From Clarkia xantiana subsp. parviflora (lineage: Eukaryota > Streptophyta > Magnoliopsida > Myrtales > Onagraceae), in the NCBI GenBank assembly GCA_036873135.1, contig JAPTYO010000008.1:26996761-27060760 (forward strand): DNA of 64,000 nucleotides, written 5' to 3'. Position numbers and translations under genes: made by a program. Below, in pieces: positions 56,390 through 64,000 of the stretch (the first letter of the stretch is position 1; the number at the start of each line of letters is the position of its first letter). The notes beneath the pieces were generated by a model. That model had not been told where the DNA came from. It ran no database searches and worked only from the letters and a program-made list of their open reading frames with translations.

Positions 56390-57900
56390 AAAATGAACTC
56401 TCGCTAGGTTGAAAACCTGTAAAGGCGACCTAGGCAAAAGTCAGAGAGAGGGGCATGATCGAAAACCCACAGGGGCAGTCATGGCAAAATGTGAGATGAA
56501 AAAAGTAAAAAAGCAAAAAAAAAAAAAAAAAATTATTAGGGTCACAACCGCCCTTTAATCGGCTACAGAAAAATAAAGAAAGCGTTCGTACAAATCTCGC
56601 GAGAGAAATGAAGCAATAAAAGGGTCATAGTTGTTCCTAAATCAACTACAAATAAAAGGGTCACAGTCATCCCTAAAATGACTATAAAAAAAAGGGCCAC
56701 AGTCGTCCCTAAAACGACGAGAAAATAAAGGGCCAAAACCACCCTTCAAATGGCTACAGATAAAGAGCGCTCCCGCAACATCAAAAGCGGAGAATAAGTG
56801 AAAGGACCACAGCCACCCTCCAAACGGCTAAAGTTAAAAGAGTGACCCCGCGAATCTTGAAAGGGCGGGAAAATAAAAAAAGGGCCACAATCGTCCCTAA
56901 AACGACTACAAAATAAAGGGCCACAACCACCCTTCAAATGGTTACAGATAAAGAGCGCTCCCGCAACATCAAAAGCGGAGAATAAGTGAAAGGGCCATAG
57001 CCACCCTCCAAACGGCTAAAGATAAAGAGTGACCCCGCGAATCCTATGAGGGTGGGAAAATAAAAAGGGCCACAGTCGTCCCTAAAACGACTACAAAATA
57101 AAGGGCCACAGCCACCCTCCAAACGACTACAGATAAAAGAGTGACCCCGCGAATCTTGTAAGGGCGGGAAAATAAAAAAGGGTCACAGTAGTCCCTAAAA
57201 CGACTACAAAATAAAGGGCCACAACCACTCTTCAAACGGCTACAGATATAGAGCACTCTCGCAACATTGAAGGCGGGAAATGAGTGAAAGGGCCACAACC
57301 ACCCCTAAAATGGCTACCTACAAAGAATGTTCCTCGAATCCTGGGAGGATGGGAGATTGTTGAAAGGGCCATAGCCACCCTCAAAATGGCTACATATAAA
57401 GAGTATTCTCGTGAATCTTGTGAGGCCGGGAAATCATTTGAAAGGGCCACAGCCATCCTTAAAACGGCTACAAATCGAAAGAGCGCTCCCGGGACATCGA
57501 CGATGGAAATAAATAAAAGGGCCACAGCCACCCTCCAAAAGGCTACAAATCAAAAGAGCTCTCGCGACATTGAAGACGGTGAGGAAAGGGTCACAGGCAC
57601 CCTCCAAATGGCTACAAATACTCTCGCATCGAGACGGGAAATAAAGTACAGGTCACAGCCACCGTTTAATCGGCTACCAAAAAAAGAGCGCTTCCGTTAG
57701 GTTGAAAACCCAAAAGGGCAGCCTAGGCAAAATTAGGAAATGAGGGGCATGATAGCAAAATTCAGAAATTGCGATCATGGAAAAAGGAGAGAAAATAAAA
57801 TCTCGATGGAACGAAAACCCCAAAGGGCAATCCATGCAAAAATTAGGAAAACCGAGGGGCACGGTCTAAAATTTTGACCGTGGCAAAAGGAGAGAATATG
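56390..57900 (+). repeat. Tandem field of GGGCCACAGCCACCCTCCAAACGG-type units
   Basis: More than a dozen units of about 60-190 bp share AAGGGCCACAGCCACCCT, AACGGCTACA, AGAGCGCTCCCG and CGGGAAATAA. Some occur as larger pairs (for example 56735-56890 and 56925-57050). Frames of 60-140 codons on both strands here are repeat by-products. Confidence 0.85.
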
Positions 57901-57949
57901 AGAGATTAAAAAAAAAAAAAAGGATCCCGCTAAGTTGTCGCGTCATGCG

Positions 57950-58990
57950 CAGTTTAGGAAAAAAATTAGGGACATGCATTCAAGTCGTCAAGCCACTCGA
58001 GGCCCTTATCCAACGGACGCCACTAGAGGCATTCCTCCGACATATGCCACTAGAGGCTCTTCTCCGACGGACGCCACTAGAGGCTCTTTTCCAACGGACG
58101 CCACTAGAGGCCCTTCTCCAAACGGACGCCACTAGAGGCATTTCTCCGACACACGCCACTAGATGCTCTTCTCCATCGGACGCCACTAGAGGCATTTCTC
58201 AGACATATGAGGCTCTTCTCCAACAGACGCCACTGGAGGCATCGTCGATCTATGTTTTCACTTTTCTGCACGCCACTGGAGGCTTTACTTTCCGCACCGC
58301 CACTGGAGGCTTTACCTTGTCGCACGCCACTAGAGGCATCGTCGATCGAGGTTTTTACTTTATTGTACGCCACTGGAGGCCTTTCCTTGTCGCACGCCAC
58401 TGGAGGCATCGTCGATCGAGGTTTTTCTTTTCTGCACGTCACTGGAGGCTTTACTTTTCCGCACGCCACTGGAGGCTTTACTTTTCTGCACGCCACTGGA
58501 GGCTTTACTTTCCCGCACGCCACTGGAGGCTTTACTTTTCTGCACGCCACTGGAGGCTTTACTTTCCCGCACGCCACTGGAGGCTTTACTTTTCTGCACG
58601 CCACTGGAGGCTTTACTTTCCCGCACGCCACTGGAGGCTTTACTTTTCTGCACGCCACTGGAGGCTTTACTTTCTTCACCGCCACTAGAGGCTTTTCCTT
58701 GTCGCACGCCACTGGAGGCCTCTTCGATCGAGGTTTTTACTTTTCTGTACGCCACTGGAGGCTTTACTTTTCTCCACGCCATTGGAGGCTTTACTTTTTC
58801 TACACGCCATTGGAGGCTTTACTTTCCGCACACCACTGGAGGCTTTACTTTCTGCACCGCCAACGGAGGCACCGCCAACGGAGGCACCGGCAATAGGGGC
58901 ACCGCCGACCGAGGCTTTAATTTTCCGCACCGCCACTGGAGGCTCTTCTTTACCAAACCGCAACTAGAGGCTTTACTTTCTGCATCGCTA
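57950..58990 (+). repeat. 27-bp tandem repeat field (CGCCACTGGAGGCTTTAC)
   Basis: About 35 copies of a 27-bp unit around CGCCACT[AG]GAGGC. The first half has the variant ending TTCTCCGACGGA and the second half TTTACTTTTCTGCA or TTTACTTTCCCGCA alternating. Because 27 is divisible by three, most frames stay open (57945-58688, 58104-58712, 58207-58896), giving 9-residue repeats; I do not treat these as genes. Confidence 0.95.
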
Positions 58991-59184
58991 ATGGAGGCAC
59001 CGCCAACAGGTGTCCCGCCAACAGAGGTTTTATCATTTTCGCACCAGAATAAGCATATGAGCCACCTTGAAGACTTTGAAGAATTGGAAGAGAATATACT
59101 TTCTGGTCAAAATCAGTGTTTCTTCGTCTTTGGAGAAACCCCTTCGAACACGTTCTACGGGAGTCCGTCTAAAGAGGGGCAAAG

Positions 59185-61142
<1,958 letters not shown>

Positions 61143-62781
61143 ATTTGGCGACTCTGCTAGGGAAGTATTTGAGGGTTCGGGCTCTTTATATTTTCTTATT
61201 TGCCATGTTTTAGTTTTTTATATATATATTTGACTTTGTTATTCTAACTTGGTTATTTTTGTTATTTCAGGTGTGAAATTATTTTTTTATGACTGACTAT
61301 TTTTCTTTGTTGATATGTGTTATTTGAATTCGCACACACACACTTTAGTGTAATGTCCAAAACGCCTAAAACCTAGGGCGACTAGGAACCCCGGAGGGTT
61401 AGTACGGTACGACCGCGCGGCCTGGCCGCCGGTACGACTCCGAAAAACTCCACTCGCTTGTGAAGGTCCTGTGATCCCTATGATGGGGAGAGGAAACCAC
61501 ATTGTCGGGAACCTATCAGTGGAACCTACATTTTAGAGCAAAACCACACACATTTTTACCCCCCCTAACGTCGTGTTTTATCCGTGTATTCTTAAAAAGA
61601 GTTTATCAGGTAAACCGTAAGTTTTTCTAACTGTGTAACATTAATTCTCATGCATTCATTTCATTGCATTAAAAAAAAAAAAAAAACTTTTTCAGCTAAG
61701 TAGTTAGTCATTTAGTTGTAAAAAATTCTTTCCAAACATGCATTTTGTATGCATTGTTTTTTTTTCTTAAAAAAAAACAACTTTTACCTGAATTTTTTAT
61801 TTTAAGCATGTGTTTCATATGTAGTATTTAAAAAAAAAAAAAACTTGCTTAGTGCGCTGCGTATGCAAAAAAAAAAAAAAACACAAAACAAAAACAAAAA
61901 AACAAAAAAAAAAATTTAGGAAAATTTGTAATCCCGCTTTAACTGTTAGAGCTTCTAATTTCGAACGTGCATTCCATATGCATCATTTTAAAAAACTTTT
62001 TAACTGAATTGTTTTATTTTTAATAATGCCTCCAATATGCATTAATTTAAAAAAAAAAAAAAAACTTTTTAGATAAACCGTAAGTTCTCTTAGTTTTAGA
62101 GCTCTTTGTTTAAAAAAACATTTTATCTGAATTTTTAATAAAAAAACGTGAATGTCATATGCATTATTTTCGAAAAAAACCTTTCGGGTAAATTGTAATT
62201 TTTCTCAGTTGTAGAACTTTTATTTTTAAATTTGCATCTTGTATTTATTTTTGTGCAACTCATATGCATCATTTAAAAAAAAAAAACTTTTCGCCTGATT
62301 CTTAATTTTGAGCAACCAAGATGCATTGATTTTTTTCCCTCGTTAAAAAAACAAAAAAATCTTTTCAGATAACTTGTAAATTATCTTGTCTGTAGAACTT
62401 TCATCTCAAGTATGCATCTCATGTGCATCGCATGTGCATTGTTTTAGGAAAAATAATATGTTGATAGACTGTACACATTCTTAGTCGTAGAACTTTAAGT
62501 TTCAAACATGTATTCCATGTGTTGTTTTCAAAACTATTTACCATAATGTTTTATTTCAAGCATGTGTTTCATACGCGTTATTTTTTGAAAAAAACTTTTC
62601 ATGTAAGTTGTAAAATTCTGTTAGTGCATTCAATGTGCATCATTTTTTAAAAATTAGGAAAATTTGTTATTCCTTTTTGGCTCTTAGAGTTTTTTAAATT
62701 CAAACATGAATTGCATATGCATCATTTTCAAAAAAACATTTTTACCTGATTTTTTTAAGCATGCATTCAATATGCATTATT
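61143..62781 (+). mobile_element. 5' end of internal region (partial second copy)
   Basis: Homologous to 52977-54620: PBS (61144-61161), the GC-rich leader with GTACGACCGCGCGGCC (61406), then the A-rich repeat field. Homology stops after GCATTATT at about 62781, where a Copia element begins. This makes the order internal-LTR-internal-LTR-internal with no target duplication at either LTR pair. Confidence 0.8.
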
Positions 62782-62960
62782 CAATAGGAGTGAGTCATTT
62801 GTAGTTGGAACAAGAAATCAACCACAACAACACACCACCACCACAAATTGTAAGAGTCTCCTATCATATTTAGAGTAAGAGAGTATATATATAAGAGTTC
62901 TTCATTAACTACTAGATACGGTCTTGGGCAAGTGCAAATCGGCACTTCGTTATTTTTACA
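62782..62960 (+). repeat. 5' LTR (or its right part) of a Copia element
   Basis: Ends TTATTTTTACA directly before the PBS and has a TATATATATAAGAG box at about 62885. The left border is at the junction with the previous element near 62782-62802; whether the LTR is complete (a short about 160-bp LTR starting TGTAGTTGG) or truncated cannot be told without its partner. Confidence 0.6.
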
Positions 62961-62972
62961 TGGTATCAGAGC
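62961..62972 (+). other. Primer-binding site, initiator tRNA-Met type
   Basis: TGGTATCAGAGC, the standard Copia primer site complementary to the 3' end of plant initiator tRNA-Met. Confidence 0.95.
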
Positions 62973-63033
62973 CACTATTGCGGTAACACGGAACGATTCA
63001 AGATCGGGATTGAAGAACTCGGGAACTGTAAAT

Positions 63034-63567
63034 ATGGATGTTGTCGGTCGTGCGATTGGATTTGGTATGGAGTTACTAAATTCGTCCAATTATCGAATTT
63101 GGAAGTCCTGCATGGAGTCATATCTCGTGAGCGAAGACTTGTGGGATATCGTTGGAGGCAATGATACAACCTCCCCGGAGGAGACCGCCAGGAACGGTGA
63201 AGAGATCAAGCGCTGGAAATGGAGGAATGCTAAGGCAGAGTTTGCCTTGAAGAGGTCGATTTCGTCAACAGTGTTTGAGAATATCTCACGATTCACCTCT
63301 GCAAGTTCGATCTGGAAGACGCTAGACCAGCTATACAACAAGAAGAACGAGGCGCGGTTACAGATGTTGGAGACAGACCTGGCGAATGCGAAGAAGGTTG
63401 AGTTGTCGATTTCACAGTTCTTTTTGCTCAACCCGGATGAGCCAATTTCAGATGCGCGAATAAAACGGTCTATTATTCGGGGATTACGTTCCGAGTATAT
63501 ACCGTTGTTACGTCGATTCAAGGGTGGGTTCAACAACCATCATTGGAGGAGTTTGAGAACCTTCTAG
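63034..63567 (+). pseudogene. Copia gag N-terminal part
   Basis: Starts MDVVGRAIGFGMELLNSSNY (ATG at 63034) and carries the Copia Gag signature RIWKSCMESYLVSEDLWDIV, then FALKRSISSTVFENIS and SSIWKTLDQLYNKKNEARL. After SISQF a segment of about 15 residues usual in this family is missing, and it goes straight to LNPDEPISDARIKRSIIRGL. The frame ends at 63567 after a frame change near 63520; the next frame continues the protein. Confidence 0.85.
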
Positions 63568-64000
63568 CTTCACAGGAGTCGTTGGCTAAGCAAATGGACG
63601 GAATAAAGCTGGAGGAAGATCAGTGCGTGCTTGTGGCTCAGATGAAGGAGAATGACGCCAGGAAAAAGGTTGGTGGGAATGCGAAGTCTTCTTGTAGGAA
63701 AGATTTCAAGTGTTATCGATGTGGGAAGCCTGGACATCTGAAGAGAAATCGTCGGACCGGACTGAAGAAGAGTAACATGGTGGAGTTTAAGGCATCAACT
63801 GAAGATGAGGAATGGGCTCAATGTTTATCCAAGACCACTCCCACGTGTGCATTCACAGCTCGAAACTCGGGAAATGAGTGGATTTTCGATTACGGTTGTT
63901 ACGGTTGTGGTCATCATCTTACTGGAGATGTGAAGCAACTTTCGAATCTTCGCCGTCATGAAGGAGAAGTGATAGTCACGGCGGATGATAATGTCCACCG
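63520..64000 (+). pseudogene. Copia gag C-terminal part and start of protease (runs off the window)
   Basis: Frame after the shift: PSLEEFENLLASQESLAKQM, then a zinc knuckle CYRCGKPGHLKRNR in which the last Cys is Arg. Then comes the protease site WIFDYGCYGCGHHLTGD. Copia proteases normally read D-S-G-C at this place; here Ser is Tyr, and a 9-bp direct duplication adds three residues. Both changes would be inactivating. Integrase, RT and RNase H lie beyond the window. Confidence 0.85.

Larger units (their letters stand above)
52977..59184 (+). mobile_element. Internal region of the large non-coding retrotransposon (LARD-like)
   Basis: 6.2 kb between LTR A and LTR B, with a PBS at the left and a polypurine tract AAAGAGGGGCAAA at the right. 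No gag, protease, RT or integrase motif was found. Contents in order: a short GC-rich leader (53180-53390), a degenerate A-rich repeat array (53440-54900), a mixed stretch with no recognised protein (55250-56330), and two tandem-repeat fields (56390-57900 and 57950-58990). A PBS, PPT and long LTRs without coding sequence fit a large retrotransposon derivative; the LTR length recalls Ogre-type Tat elements, but lineage is inference. Confidence 0.7.

Noticed and set aside
57945..58896. 200-247 codon frames with 9-residue repeats
   Set aside because: Products of a 27-bp tandem repeat that keeps every frame open; no start context or homologue.

Overview
This is repeat-dense nuclear DNA from a flowering plant, most likely a eudicot; I cannot name the species. 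I see no intact host gene, tRNA, rRNA or CRISPR array. Plant origin rests on a Tat-lineage Gypsy retrotransposon with two RNase H domains, Copia elements primed by initiator tRNA-Met, Helitron 3' ends, a CACTA transposon, several foldback MITEs, and a short fragment of a plant-type 6-phosphogluconate dehydrogenase gene.

Layout. 1-9036: very AT-rich DNA with three Helitron-type 3' ends (hairpin plus CTAG) and four copies of a 273-bp repeat that starts right after two of those ends, like a head-to-tail array. 9427-10263: an 837-bp foldback element with a GC-rich core. 10465-21814: a structurally complete 11.35-kb Tat-type Gypsy element with 715-bp LTRs and target duplication CACCT. It carries a broken gag-pol and, on the opposite strand between pol and the 3' LTR, a gene with three recognisable introns. 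22911-23418: the end of another LTR with a primer-binding site, then the 6PGDH fragment. 25568-29061: a 3.5-kb CACTA element (TSD TTA) abutting a Tourist-like MITE (29066-29836). 30167-30851: a solo LTR (TSD AAAAC), followed by the end of another LTR. 32687-35360: a 5'-truncated, reverse-oriented Copia element. 35365-42098: a 5'-truncated second Tat-type element that keeps tandem-repeat spacers, a homologue of the antisense gene, a 63-bp tandem array, a polypurine tract and the 3' LTR. 43276-43302: another Helitron 3' end. 45034-45623 and 50442-50840: foldback MITEs. About 46040-48830: a decayed reverse-oriented Copia-like LTR and flank. 50841-62781: a large non-coding retrotransposon derivative in the order internal-LTR-internal-LTR-internal. 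62782-64000: the start of a Copia element, running off the window.

Two observations stand out. First, two clearly diverged Tat-type elements carry homologous antisense genes with the same plan: an N-terminal domain, a basic linker and a coiled-coil last exon behind a phase-0 intron. The splice sites can be read directly, and the first intron of the better copy joins its exons in frame. Second, four unrelated-looking LTRs share a motif near the start of the transcript (GCATCGGAGAGGG, a hairpin, then a C/T tract ending in GCAGG). The stem sequence differs in each LTR while pairing is kept, which is what a conserved RNA structure would look like.
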